The notes: a model not told the origin generated them from the sequence alone. 64,000 nucleotides of DNA from Ignavibacteria bacterium UBA2360 (GCA_002344125.1 DDTQ01000011.1:248001-312000); one strand, 5' to 3'. Numbered from the stretch's first letter, positions 8,857-16,540 are shown. Program-made: numbers and translations.

Positions 8857-9107
8857 TGTCACTAAGAATGAACGGCGAGTATTCTCTCAAAGAGCGGTAT
8901 TTTCTGGAACCCGGATTCGGAGTAAATGACTGGATCCTCAGGAAAGAAGGTTCAAACAATATTGTTAAGCGGGCAAAGTATAAACTGATGCTGCTTTACT
9001 TTGCTGAAAGCCTGTTGAGCAATCAAAAAGCTGAACTTCGCATATGTGATTCCAACGGCCTGCTTGAAGATATTATTGATTTTGAAAAGTTGTATAGATC
9101 AAAATAG
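8856..9107 (+). CDS. Small protein resembling DUF2188
   Basis: An 83-residue protein. The stretch DWILRKEGSNNIVKRAK followed by LLYFAESLLSNQKAELRICDSNGLLEDIIDF has the spacing of the DUF2188 family (Trp, Lys-x-Glu-Gly, an Ala-rich helix, AEL.I.D..G.L). DUF2188 proteins are small and functionally unknown. The match is by eye and moderate. The start overlaps the stop of a 19-residue frame that owns the ribosome site. A long hairpin followed by a T-run lies 37 bases after the stop. Probably cytosolic; nothing more can be said about its role. Confidence 0.6.
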   Translation: MSLRMNGEYSLKERYFLEPGFGVNDWILRKEGSNNIVKRAKYKLMLLYFAESLLSNQKAELRICDSNGLLEDIIDFEKLYRSK

Positions 9108-9143
9108 ATCTTGGTAAATTTTATCGGCCCCCCTATCTAACAG

Positions 9144-9203
9144 GGCGAAACTGATTTTTTTCGTAAATATTTAGTATATTTACGGAAATCGTTTCGCCTT
9201 TTT
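9144..9203 (+). terminator. Long hairpin with T-run (terminator of the DUF2188-like gene)
   Basis: The arms GGCGAAAC...CGTAAATAT and ATATTTACG...GTTTCGCC pair over more than 20 positions, with one small bulge and a five-base TTAGT loop, and TTTTT follows. The position just after 9107 fits an intrinsic terminator for the plus strand. The stem is much longer than usual terminators, so an additional role, such as control of the gene starting at 9230, is possible. Confidence 0.65.
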
Positions 9204-9229
9204 AATTATACTAAAGAAAGGATTTAAGT

Positions 9230-9499
9230 ATGAAAAACTCTGTAGATGAAGAAGTCATAGATTTTACAGCAGAATACACCCATAACAAACCTAACGAGAT
9301 TTCAGATTCCACTATACTTGCCAGCATCGGAATTGTAACCTACGATGATAGCGTAGCGTACATCACTAATCTTGAAGATAGTTTTAATTTAACCTATGAA
9401 GAAGGTGATGCCAACGGCATCGTGATAGTTGGTGATGCCACAGCTCTGATAGAAAAGAAGCTGGGTACCACCGGAAGAAAACCAACAGGCAGAAAGTAG
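9230..9499 (+). CDS. Hypothetical acidic small protein
   Basis: An 89-residue protein I do not recognise. It is acidic through most of its length (DEEVIDFTAEYTHNKPNEISDS, then EEGDANG) and ends in a basic Gly-Arg-Lys tail (TTGRKPTGRK). There is no signal peptide or membrane span. A ribosome site AAAGGA lies about 7 bases before the ATG and an intrinsic terminator follows at 9541-9568, so it looks like a genuine single-gene unit. The long hairpin at 9144-9203 sits immediately upstream. Function unknown. Confidence 0.65.
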   Translation: MKNSVDEEVIDFTAEYTHNKPNEISDSTILASIGIVTYDDSVAYITNLEDSFNLTYEEGDANGIVIVGDATALIEKKLGTTGRKPTGRK

Positions 9500-9540
9500 T
9501 TTCACTATATACTTAGAAGAAATAACAATTAGCTTAAACA

Positions 9541-9568
9541 AAAAAACCGGGTAATACCCGGTTTTTTT
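9541..9568 (+). terminator. Intrinsic terminator
   Basis: AAACCGGGTA and TACCCGGTTT form a near-perfect stem flanked by an A-run on the left and seven T on the right. It closes the 9230-9499 gene and could work in both directions. Confidence 0.85.
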
Positions 9569-9612
9569 ATGTGTTTTTTTGCCTAAAATTAAACTAAAAG
9601 TCATTTTTGGGC

Positions 9613-9736
9613 AAAAAAAAACGCAGCAGGTTTTTTCGGAACACTGGGAGCGTTCGTACTAAAAACGTTAGCCACCCTTACCTAGCTAACTCCTGCTGCA
9701 ATAATTTTGATCTATTATAAAGAACCTTTGTAAATC
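9613..9736 (-). ncRNA. Candidate structured small RNA (three-way junction plus terminator)
   Basis: On the minus strand, GCAGCAGG (9699-9692) pairs with CCUGCUGC (9630-9623), and nine U follow (9621-9613), forming an intrinsic terminator. Between the two arms are two separate hairpins: GUUAGC/GCUAAC with a 12-base loop (9690-9667), and GAAC/GUUC with a 9-base loop (9655-9639). The first loop has GGGUG and the second CUCCC, so a short loop-loop contact is possible. A Bacteroidota-type promoter lies just upstream at 9771-9742. No plausible protein is encoded in this stretch, and no minus-strand gene follows closely, so it looks like a stand-alone RNA of about 125 nt. It does not fit SRP, 6S, tmRNA or a riboswitch class I know. 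Confidence 0.6.
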
Positions 9737-9741
9737 TGTTA

Positions 9742-9771
9742 CAAATATAATAAATACATTTTATAAGTCAA
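9742..9771 (-). promoter_or_regulatory. Promoter of the candidate small RNA
   Basis: Reading the minus strand, TTGACT (9771-9766) is followed, 19 bases after its TTG, by TATATTTG (9749-9742). This is an exact match to the Bacteroidota TTG-N19-TAnnTTTG layout. The start of transcription would fall near 9736. Confidence 0.65.
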
Positions 9772-9916
9772 TAGGAAAAAATTAGGTATATACTAATTAT
9801 TTTAGCTATTTTTTTAAAAAATCTGTTTTAACAGCGTTAATCAATAAATTTGGACATTTTTATTATGAGAAAAATGTATAAATTATATACAAATTACAAA
9901 AAATTACATTGAGTCT

Positions 9917-10480
9917 ATGACAGGCGGACCTTCAAAACAGGAACTTGAAATGTACTGGCAGAACAGCCGCCAGTATTTTGATGAACTTGCCAGGCATTAC
10001 CAAACTGCAGACCCTGATTATTACAGGGAATTCATAAAACCGTTTTATGATAATCCATTCAGATCCTCAGGCACCGCACAAAGCGGGAAATCTTCCGGCG
10101 GCGGAAAAATGGTTTTCCTTGCCGTCTTTCTTCTGCTGGTTGTTGGAATAGCCGGCGCGGCAGCTTTCCTTTTTTTCAGCAGCTCATCTGACCCTATCTC
10201 AAAAAAAGTTGAAGAGATAACAGGCGGGTATGAAGTCACCGAAAAACCTCCGGTGAAAGAAAAAGAATCAACTGTAAACGAAGAGCAGCCCGAAGAAGAA
10301 CTGCCCGATGGTGAGCTTTCCGGCGAAGATAACTATATAATAGGCGCTAAATATATCGCGGAAAAAAAATATGATAAGGCCGCATGGCACCTTAAACAGA
10401 TAAAAAAGGGAGATAAACGCTACAAGGAAGCACAGCAATTACTTGAGAGCATAAAATATCTGAAGAAGTATAATAAGTAA
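9917..10480 (+). CDS. Single-span membrane protein with short TPR-like tail
   Basis: A 187-residue protein of unknown function. A soluble N-terminal part of about 60 residues (EMYWQNSRQYFDELARHYQTADPDYYREFIKPFYDNPF) is followed by a Gly/Ser linker and one membrane span (MVFLAVFLLLVVGIAGAAAFLFF, about 65-87). A charged Pro/Glu-rich spacer and a C-terminal TPR-like helix pair complete it (IIGAKYIAEKKYDKAAWHLKQI). There is no cleavable signal peptide, so the N-terminus is probably cytosolic and the TPR part periplasmic. It stands alone between the small-RNA region and a repeat array. A role in protein-protein contact at the inner membrane is only inference. Confidence 0.7.
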   Translation: MTGGPSKQELEMYWQNSRQYFDELARHYQTADPDYYREFIKPFYDNPFRSSGTAQSGKSSGGGKMVFLAVFLLLVVGIAGAAAFLFFSSSSDPISKKVEEITGGYEVTEKPPVKEKESTVNEEQPEEELPDGELSGEDNYIIGAKYIAEKKYDKAAWHLKQIKKGDKRYKEAQQLLESIKYLKKYNK

Positions 10481-10557
10481 GGATACCCTTGAAAACACAA
10501 AAAACTTTTCAAAGACTAACCACTAATAATACGCATTGAATTGTGTGATTAATCAAA

Positions 10558-11051
10558 GCTCCACTCCTTTCAAGAATCTGCCTTGGCAGATTCGCAGTCT
10601 GCACCTGCCTCCGGCACGGCCGCTGAAAGCGGGAGATATGGAGGGGGAAGAAATCTATTTCCGAAGGAAATAGATTGAGGGGTGGTATGAATTTAAGTTT
10701 CACTCCTCAGAATTTAGTAAAATAGAATAGGGATAATACAATTAGCTCCCCTCCTTTCTTAAGGAGGGGAAGAAATCTGTTTCCGAAGGAAATAGATTGA
10801 GGGGTGGTCTGAATCTAAGTTTCACTCCTCAGAATTTTGTAAAATAGAATAGGGATAAAACCATTAGCTCCCCTCCTTTCTTAAGGAGGGGAAGAAATCT
10901 ATTTCCGAAGGAAATAGATTGAGGGGTGGTATGAATTTAAGTTTCACTCCTCAGAATTAGTTAAAAAGAACAGGGATAATACAATTAGCTCCCCTCCTTT
11001 CTTAAGGAGGGGAAGAAATCTGTTTCCGAAGGAAATAGATTGAGGGGTGGT
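10558..11051 (+). repeat. Tandem array of intergenic palindromic repeat, family A
   Basis: Three near-identical 64-base units (10745-10808, 10867-10930, 10988-11051) and one longer variant (10558-10686) are separated by 57-58 base spacers that are themselves almost identical. Each unit folds into two hairpins, CCCCTCCTT/AAGGAGGGG and AATCTATTTCC/GGAAATAGATT, and ends in GAGGGGTGGT. Single copies of the element recur at 13330 and 18411. Most of the gap 10481-11161 is this array; nothing coding is seen in it. Confidence 0.9.
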
Positions 11052-11161
11052 ATGAATATTTTCACACCTCAACCATCTGCTAATTTTTGACTCAAAGTGT
11101 GAAACATTTCCTTTAAACATTCAGTACAAATAATAATTACAAATATCTCTGACTGAATCTC

Positions 11162-11911
11162 ATGAATGTTCCCAAGATCATACCATTATGGCTTTTTCGT
11201 ACTATCGGCATTTCCATGCTTGTTATGTGCTCACTGGGCGCACTTTATTTCATATTAACTTTTTCGGGTCCGTTTGAATTCTTCGCAGAACTGCTTACCG
11301 ATGAAACAGGAACATACCCCGTAGTACTCGCGGCTTTACTAACGCTTTTATTATTGCTTATGCCATGCCTTGCGGTTGCACTGGTCCTAAGACCGTTTTC
11401 GAATGTTCCCTCATTCAAAAGCCAGATGACTGATATGGGTCCGTTTACAACCAAATTCAAATCAAACGTCGATACATCAGTGTATGGCGAGCTTCCTTCA
11501 GTCCTTTCAAGATGCCTGGCATTTATAATTGATAGATTCCTTGTCATAATGTTCATAGCAGTTCCCGCAGCGGTATTTACCGCTGTTATGGAGCAAACCG
11601 GAAGGACCGGGGCTATATATTATATACTTTTGGTATTAATGATAGGGTTTATTCTGATTGGCGCTGTTTATTCATATGCGCGTGATATGTTTGGCGGCAA
11701 AAGCATAGCCCGAAGGCTGCTGAAGCAGAAAGTGGTTGATATCTCGACTGGTAAACCGATCGGCGGCTGGCGCTCATTCAAGCGCGAAATAATTATCCAC
11801 TTCGCTCCGTTAATACTTGTTGAACTCATACTGATAAGCTCAAACAAAGACCGCCGCCGCATGGGCGATAACTGGGCAAAAACAATTGTTGTGAAAGATC
11901 TGCCATCATAA
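11162..11911 (+). CDS. RDD family membrane protein
   Basis: A 249-residue inner-membrane protein. Two N-terminal spans (about 10-35 and 55-80) precede a cytosolic segment. An RDD domain follows from about residue 110: RCLAFIIDRFLVIMFIAVPAAVF has the conserved Arg and Ile-Asp pair, followed by more spans and GGKSIARRLLKQKVVDISTGKPIGG. RDD proteins are poorly characterised; some act in ion or solute transport. The C-terminus DRRRMGDNWAKTIVV is typical. The gene is a single unit bounded by the repeat array upstream and palindromes downstream. No signal for regulation seen. Confidence 0.82.
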   Translation: MNVPKIIPLWLFRTIGISMLVMCSLGALYFILTFSGPFEFFAELLTDETGTYPVVLAALLTLLLLLMPCLAVALVLRPFSNVPSFKSQMTDMGPFTTKFKSNVDTSVYGELPSVLSRCLAFIIDRFLVIMFIAVPAAVFTAVMEQTGRTGAIYYILLVLMIGFILIGAVYSYARDMFGGKSIARRLLKQKVVDISTGKPIGGWRSFKREIIIHFAPLILVELILISSNKDRRRMGDNWAKTIVVKDLPS

Positions 11912-11937
11912 GAAATTGAAAGAGATTCCCCAAAGTA

Positions 11938-12046
11938 TGCATCAACACAGTTGATGCAATCCAAAAAAAAGATTACGCCTATCTGTTTATGTTAATAAAA
12001 TATTGAATTCTTTGCTTTTCTTGGAGTGCATTGACTGAGTCAATGC
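11938..12046. repeat. Two short intergenic palindromes
   Basis: TGCATCAAC/GTTGATGCA (11938-11958, loop ACA) and GCATTGAC/GTCAATGC (12028-12046). The second is preceded by GCTTTTCTTGGAGTGCA, which recurs almost exactly at 47950-47966 next to the RAYT island. Neither has a T-run, so they look like REP-type elements rather than terminators. Confidence 0.65.
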
Positions 12047-12138
12047 TAATTTAAATAGAACAGGGATCCCTCATAAAGATCCCTTAGCGTTCTATATTGT
12101 TTTTTGGGGATGCTGCTTGAAACAATATCTTGTGTTTT

Positions 12139-12259
12139 CCTATGAACAAGGGGTTGCAGCCTCTTGTTCATAGGCTCCGTATTTTGCAGAGTCTCTTCGC
12201 TTTCTGCGTTTTTTGCAGTCCCGCGTTTCTGCTTTAGCGGGATTGAAGGACTCTGCAAA
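12139..12259. repeat. Composite palindromic repeat region
   Basis: CCTATGAACAAG/CTTGTTCATAGG (12139-12174) encloses a GGGTTGCA core that matches the perfect palindrome at 45038-45063. A second 11-bp stem, TTTGCAGAGTC/GACTCTGCAAA (12183-12193 with 12249-12259), encloses a smaller CCCGC/GCGGG hairpin. With the preceding palindromes this accounts for most of the gap 11912-12266. No gene is seen in it. Confidence 0.7.
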
Positions 12260-12266
12260 CAATTAC

Positions 12267-13199
12267 TTATGCTTTCACAACTTTTCTTTTCCTTATTATT
12301 CTGATAACTATATACACAATAAATCCAAGTATAGCCAGTATCGGCGCCATCGCAATAACGAATGTTATAATTCCGGCTAATACTTTTGTAAATCCTGTGA
12401 GACCCTGTTCAAAACCGCGCTCAAGCTCATAAAAGAATCCGCCTGATGATGTATTTAAGATCGCGGGCTCATATATGCTTAATGTTATTGTTGAAAACGA
12501 CGCCTGATCTTTAAGCATACGCATTCTGCCTTCGGTCTTTTCGATATTTTCCCTAACGTTTGCAAGTTTCTGTTCAACTTCAACCACTGCTGTTAAGTTC
12601 GCAGTTTTTTCCGCAAGCAATTGCAGCAGTCTTGTTTCAAGCTCACGCTGAGTTTTCAGCCTCGCTTCCGCGTCAACATACTCTTCGGTTACATCACGCC
12701 CGGTGATATTCTGGCTCATTACTTTACCGGTCTTTGCAAGCTCGGCTAATAGTGCATCGTACTTATCAGCCTGTACACGTATTGTGAGTGTCCCCTGTTT
12801 CTTTCCGCTTTGGTTTACCTGCGCTGTGGAGTTGGTAATAAATCCCCCTAGATTCTTCGCGATCTCCTTAGCCTTAAGCTCGGTTTCATCAAAGTTGTCG
12901 TTTTCAATGCTCATAGTACCGGTACGGATTATCATCCGCTTATCGGTAGGATTGGTATTTTCCGTAGGCTGCTGGTAATTTACCTGCTTTAATGTGCCAT
13001 CGGATACTTTTTTTTCAACACTTGAAAGGTCATTACTTTTCGGGGCGGATTCCAGGTCATCTGTACTTGTGGGCGCATCTGTTTTGTAATTTTGAATATC
13101 CTGGTTTAGGGAAGTTTTATCGCTTTCCTGCTGGCATGCATTCAATGCCACAACAAATGGCAGAATAAAAGCTAAAATTAACGTTTTTGTGAGTTTCAT
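12267..13199 (-). CDS. DUF4349 lipoprotein with C-terminal membrane span
   Basis: A 310-residue envelope protein. The N-terminus is a lipoprotein signal with the lipobox-like VALNAC (Cys22). A polar linker follows, then a DUF4349 domain from about residue 85 (MIIRTGTMSIENDNFDETELKAKEIAK, then GGFITNS and LTIRVQADKYDALLAEL). The middle is a coiled coil (DAEARLKTQRELETRLLQLLAEK, EKLANVRENIEKTEGRMRML). A hydrophobic span near the end (VLAGIITFVIAMAPILAILGFIVYIVIRII) is followed by RKRK. DUF4349 proteins are widespread and unassigned. The combination of lipid anchor and C-terminal span is normal for this family. Confidence 0.85.
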   Translation of the reverse strand: MKLTKTLILAFILPFVVALNACQQESDKTSLNQDIQNYKTDAPTSTDDLESAPKSNDLSSVEKKVSDGTLKQVNYQQPTENTNPTDKRMIIRTGTMSIENDNFDETELKAKEIAKNLGGFITNSTAQVNQSGKKQGTLTIRVQADKYDALLAELAKTGKVMSQNITGRDVTEEYVDAEARLKTQRELETRLLQLLAEKTANLTAVVEVEQKLANVRENIEKTEGRMRMLKDQASFSTITLSIYEPAILNTSSGGFFYELERGFEQGLTGFTKVLAGIITFVIAMAPILAILGFIVYIVIRIIRKRKVVKA

Positions 13200-13329
13200 G
13201 GTCTAAAACCTCTTCTTGGTAATGTTAAGTTATATACTCGTTTAAGTTAAAATTTGTTTCATAAGTAGGAGTACTCAAAACAAAATGTCAAATGACAAAG
13301 CCCAAATGACAAAATGCACAAGTTATTCA

Positions 13330-13393
13330 GCTCCCTCCTTTTTTAAGGAGGGGAGAGAAATCTATTTCCGAAGGAAATAGATTGAGGGGTGGT
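13330..13393 (+). repeat. Family A palindromic repeat, single copy
   Basis: The same two-hairpin element as in the 10558-11051 array, including the identical AATCTATTTCCGAAGGAAAT core and the GAGGGGTGGT end. It lies in the 13200-13576 gap, which otherwise holds only the family B repeats and about 130 AT-rich bases with nothing recognised. Confidence 0.85.
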
Positions 13394-13404
13394 TTGAATA
13401 TCTA

Positions 13405-13530
13405 AACCTCACCCTCCGGCTCCCTCTCCTGCTCCAAAGGAGTCCCTTTGGGAAAAGGAGAGGGAGAACAAGATTTCCGAATTTTTTTCCCCCCTCTCCT
13501 CTTAGGAGAGGGGGTCAGGGGGTGAGGTGG
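13405..13530 (+). repeat. Nested palindromic repeat, family B
   Basis: Two inner hairpins, CTCCCTCTCCT/AGGAGAGGGAG (with an inner CCAAAGG/CCTTTGG arm) and CCCCCTCTCCT/AGGAGAGGGGG, are enclosed by ACCTCACCC at the left and GGGTGAGGT at the right. Related copies sit at 25105-25145 and 53491-53553. It is strictly intergenic and ends 46 bases before the next start. Confidence 0.8.
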
Positions 13531-13576
13531 TCAATTCTTCATTCTTTTAATCACCCTTATCATTTATATTTATTTA

Positions 13577-16492
13577 ATGAAAAAGTTAATAAACAACATT
13601 AACCCTCGTTCCCAAACTCTGGTTTGGGAACGGAAAATATTCAATCTAATTCTTTTCATTTGCTGTTTTACAATTGCAACATTTTCATTCTCACAGCAGC
13701 GCGATATAAACGCACTGCTCGACGGGACTCTCCGCAACCGCGGGCTGACGCGCGAAGATATTACCATTCCCGTTGAGTTCTTCTCCACCGCAGAAAAAAA
13801 TCCAACCAATGATGTTAAGCTTACCCTGCCGCTTGTAAAGGATATGATGACAAATCCGCTAAGAAGTGAAACTTGGCTGGATAGTGTAGGTGAATGGGGA
13901 AACTTGAATATTCAGAATATCATCATTAATAGCTATAAACTTATAAATTTAACCGAAGATGTTTTTATAACAAAGTATGAGTTTGATAAAGATTCCTTGT
14001 TTGAAGTAATATATAAACAATTACTTACAAAAAGAGATCAAAAGAACAGCTTCAATCAAATTTATAAATTTAATCAACGAAGGTTTTTGGACGATAACTT
14101 ATTGTTGATTTTCGAAGATTCAGATAGTGATCCTTCTACAAACATAGATATATTAAAGTATAATACTGAACGTGATAGCTCAATTAGTAAATCGAAACAC
14201 GTGATGGATCTATTGTTAAACATGAATCTTAAAAAACAGATGGCGGATAGTTGGCAGAATTTTGATTTCTTTTACAATCTGTATATTTATTTATTAGAAC
14301 ATCCTGAGATTTCTTCTAGTTATTCACAAAAGCCACTAATAATTACAGATAAGGACAGGAGAATCTTAATTTCTACTGGTGATAATGATAATGATTACAC
14401 TCAATCATATTATAGTGTTAATTTTGATGTAATAATAGACTTTGGCGGGAATGATAGGTATACTATAAATAAAAATAATATAAATAATGAATATAGCTTT
14501 GCCTGTATCATAGATCTCGCCGGCAATGATTACTACACCACATCAAGCGACTTCGCTTTAGCCGGAGCCTTATTCTCATCATCCTTTATCTTCGATAAAG
14601 CAGGCGATGATTATTATGAATCAAAAGGCACCGGCAACCTTGGCGCAGCAATCGGCGGACTTGGTTTACTCTACGATGAAAAAGGAAACGATACTTATAA
14701 AGGTATTTCATTTTCTATAGGTGCCGGATGTTTTGGAGTTGGCTTACTTGTTGATAGAGAAGGCAATGATTTCTATATCGCCAATTCATATTCACAGGGA
14801 TTTGGTATGACACAGGGTGTAGGCTGTGTTATCGATAACAAGGGAAATGATTCATACCTGGTTGATTCACGTTCTCTCGATATCGGCAGATACAATGACC
14901 ATTACGTTTCAATGTGTCAGGGTTATGGTCTCGGTTTGCGCCCGTTCTATGCAGGCGGTATCGGCTTAATAATTGAAGGCGAAGGCAACGATATTTATAA
15001 CACCGATATTTTCGGGCAGGGCGGCGCTTACTGGTATTCACTTGGCGCAATTGTGGATAAAGGCGGCCACGATAAATACAACGGCTACCAGTATTCACAA
15101 GGCGCGGGAATACATTTAGCTGTTGGTTTGCTTAAGGATTATGACGGGTGGGATTTCTACCAGTCAAATGGTGTCTCGCAGGGCTGCGGTCATGATTTTG
15201 GCTTCGGCATGCTGTGGGATGTTAAGGGTAACGATAATTACTCCGCTTACTCGCTCTCCCAGGGCGCAGGCAACGCCGATGGTATCGGCATTCTGATAGA
15301 TGAAAGCGGCACGGATGGTTACCTGAATAAGTATCCTGCTAACACGCGCGGCTATGGCAATCCACGCAGGGAGTACGGCAGCATTGGAGTATTCCTTGAT
15401 GCTTCCGGCAGTGATTATTATTCCAATCCCGGGTTTGACAGTACATTTATAAATTCTTCAAGCTGGGGAGTGTTTACAGATTATGATTACACCGACCTGC
15501 CTGAACAGGTAAGCGGCGATAATTTTAAAGTACAGTTAGACACTAACAAAATTACAGATACATCAAGAGCAAAGGGTCGTGACCCCTTGCTGGGCTCATA
15601 TTCCACCGAAGAATACTTCATGATGGCAAAAACCATCGAGCCGCGCTTTTCATTGTGGCAGGAGTATGGTTTCCAAAAGCTGATCGAAGACAGCACGAAC
15701 ACCGCGAATTACATCGTGTCCAAATTTGGTACAACCGATCACCGCGATGTACAGGTATTCCGTGTACTTTCGCAGAAAATTCAGTGGTCAATCGCACAGG
15801 TTCTGCTTGATAAGTTCAGGCTTTACACAACCGGCGCGGGTGTATTCACCCAGGCAGAGCTAAGTATGATGTGTTATATCTTCGGCGAAACCAAAGATCC
15901 CCTGGCGAAGGATTACTTACTCCAATTAACGTACGATGAAAATTACCGCCTGCGCTCATCGGCAATCAACGCATTGGGTAAAATAAAATATGATACAACC
16001 GATGTTGAGTTTATAAATAAAGTAACCACAAGATTAAGCGAGCTTGCCGCGGAACACTCAGATAAAAAACTGTATAACAAAGATATTGCCTTTGCTTTGG
16101 GCAATTATATAACCCCATCAAGAGTGAGAACGCTGCTTGATATGCTGGGTAATCCGTTTTACGGCGCGCGATTTGTTGCGGCAGATAACCTGAGGAAATT
16201 CCCTGATTTGTTAAATACAGTAATTACTTCTGATTTCATACCTGAATACTTTATGGATGAAAGATCTATGGTTGCATTCATAAATTCATTATATGGATTG
16301 AATAGCAATGACCTTAAAATTATGCTGAATTATATGTCAGCCTCACCGGTTTACCACAGCGAAGCTGTTACATATAATCTGATTGAGCTGTTTAAATACA
16401 AGATCGAAAACTCCGGTGATAAAGGAATTGATGTGTGGTATCAGAATCAATTAAACGAATTGCAGTCAAAAGTACCCTTAAAGGTGAAATAA
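13577..16492 (+). CDS. Secreted GND-repeat beta-solenoid protein with C-terminal HEAT-like repeats
   Basis: A 971-residue protein of no family I recognise. A signal peptide (IFNLILFICCFTIATFSFS) follows an unusual 19-residue n-region made partly by a palindromic element (13607-13632). Residues 60-280 are AT-rich-coded and unique. From about 285 to 620 there are twelve imperfect repeats of 23-40 residues centred on D..GND.Y (GNDRY, GNDYY, GDDYY, GNDTY, GNDFY and so on), with SQG.G and G.G.L between; this suggests a beta-solenoid, perhaps binding metal through the Asp residues. Residues 730-960 look like HEAT repeats (YRLRSSAINALGKIKYD). There is no T9SS tag. A single-gene unit; function unknown. 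Confidence 0.72.
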   Translation: MKKLINNINPRSQTLVWERKIFNLILFICCFTIATFSFSQQRDINALLDGTLRNRGLTREDITIPVEFFSTAEKNPTNDVKLTLPLVKDMMTNPLRSETWLDSVGEWGNLNIQNIIINSYKLINLTEDVFITKYEFDKDSLFEVIYKQLLTKRDQKNSFNQIYKFNQRRFLDDNLLLIFEDSDSDPSTNIDILKYNTERDSSISKSKHVMDLLLNMNLKKQMADSWQNFDFFYNLYIYLLEHPEISSSYSQKPLIITDKDRRILISTGDNDNDYTQSYYSVNFDVIIDFGGNDRYTINKNNINNEYSFACIIDLAGNDYYTTSSDFALAGALFSSSFIFDKAGDDYYESKGTGNLGAAIGGLGLLYDEKGNDTYKGISFSIGAGCFGVGLLVDREGNDFYIANSYSQGFGMTQGVGCVIDNKGNDSYLVDSRSLDIGRYNDHYVSMCQGYGLGLRPFYAGGIGLIIEGEGNDIYNTDIFGQGGAYWYSLGAIVDKGGHDKYNGYQYSQGAGIHLAVGLLKDYDGWDFYQSNGVSQGCGHDFGFGMLWDVKGNDNYSAYSLSQGAGNADGIGILIDESGTDGYLNKYPANTRGYGNPRREYGSIGVFLDASGSDYYSNPGFDSTFINSSSWGVFTDYDYTDLPEQVSGDNFKVQLDTNKITDTSRAKGRDPLLGSYSTEEYFMMAKTIEPRFSLWQEYGFQKLIEDSTNTANYIVSKFGTTDHRDVQVFRVLSQKIQWSIAQVLLDKFRLYTTGAGVFTQAELSMMCYIFGETKDPLAKDYLLQLTYDENYRLRSSAINALGKIKYDTTDVEFINKVTTRLSELAAEHSDKKLYNKDIAFALGNYITPSRVRTLLDMLGNPFYGARFVAADNLRKFPDLLNTVITSDFIPEYFMDERSMVAFINSLYGLNSNDLKIMLNYMSASPVYHSEAVTYNLIELFKYKIENSGDKGIDVWYQNQLNELQSKVPLKVK
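13607..13632. repeat. Palindromic element, family D, copy inside coding sequence
   Basis: CGTTCCCAAAC/GTTTGGGAACG around a short TCTG loop lies 30 bases inside the 971-residue gene, where it codes for RSQTLVWER. A close copy is found 15 bases after the same gene's stop codon (16507-16532). Confidence 0.8.
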
Positions 16493-16506
16493 TATTTTCC
16501 GGATAA

Positions 16507-16532
16507 CATTCCCAAACTGGAGTTTGGGAATG
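16507..16532. repeat. Palindromic element, family D, downstream copy
   Basis: CATTCCCAAACT/AGTTTGGGAATG around GG, 15 bases after the stop of the GND-repeat gene. It shares the TTCCCAAAC core with the copy at 13607-13632. No T-run follows, so it is not a standard terminator. Confidence 0.8.
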
Positions 16533-16540
16533 TGAATAAT

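Noticed and set aside
9613..9736. SRP RNA or riboswitch identity for the structured RNA
   Set aside because: There is no GGAAG tetraloop or other SRP hallmark, and no gene follows on the same strand that a riboswitch could control.
10558..11051. Regular repeat array that could suggest a CRISPR
   Set aside because: The 64-base units are palindromic twice over and the spacers are nearly identical to each other; there are no cas genes. It is a tandem duplication of an intergenic repeat.
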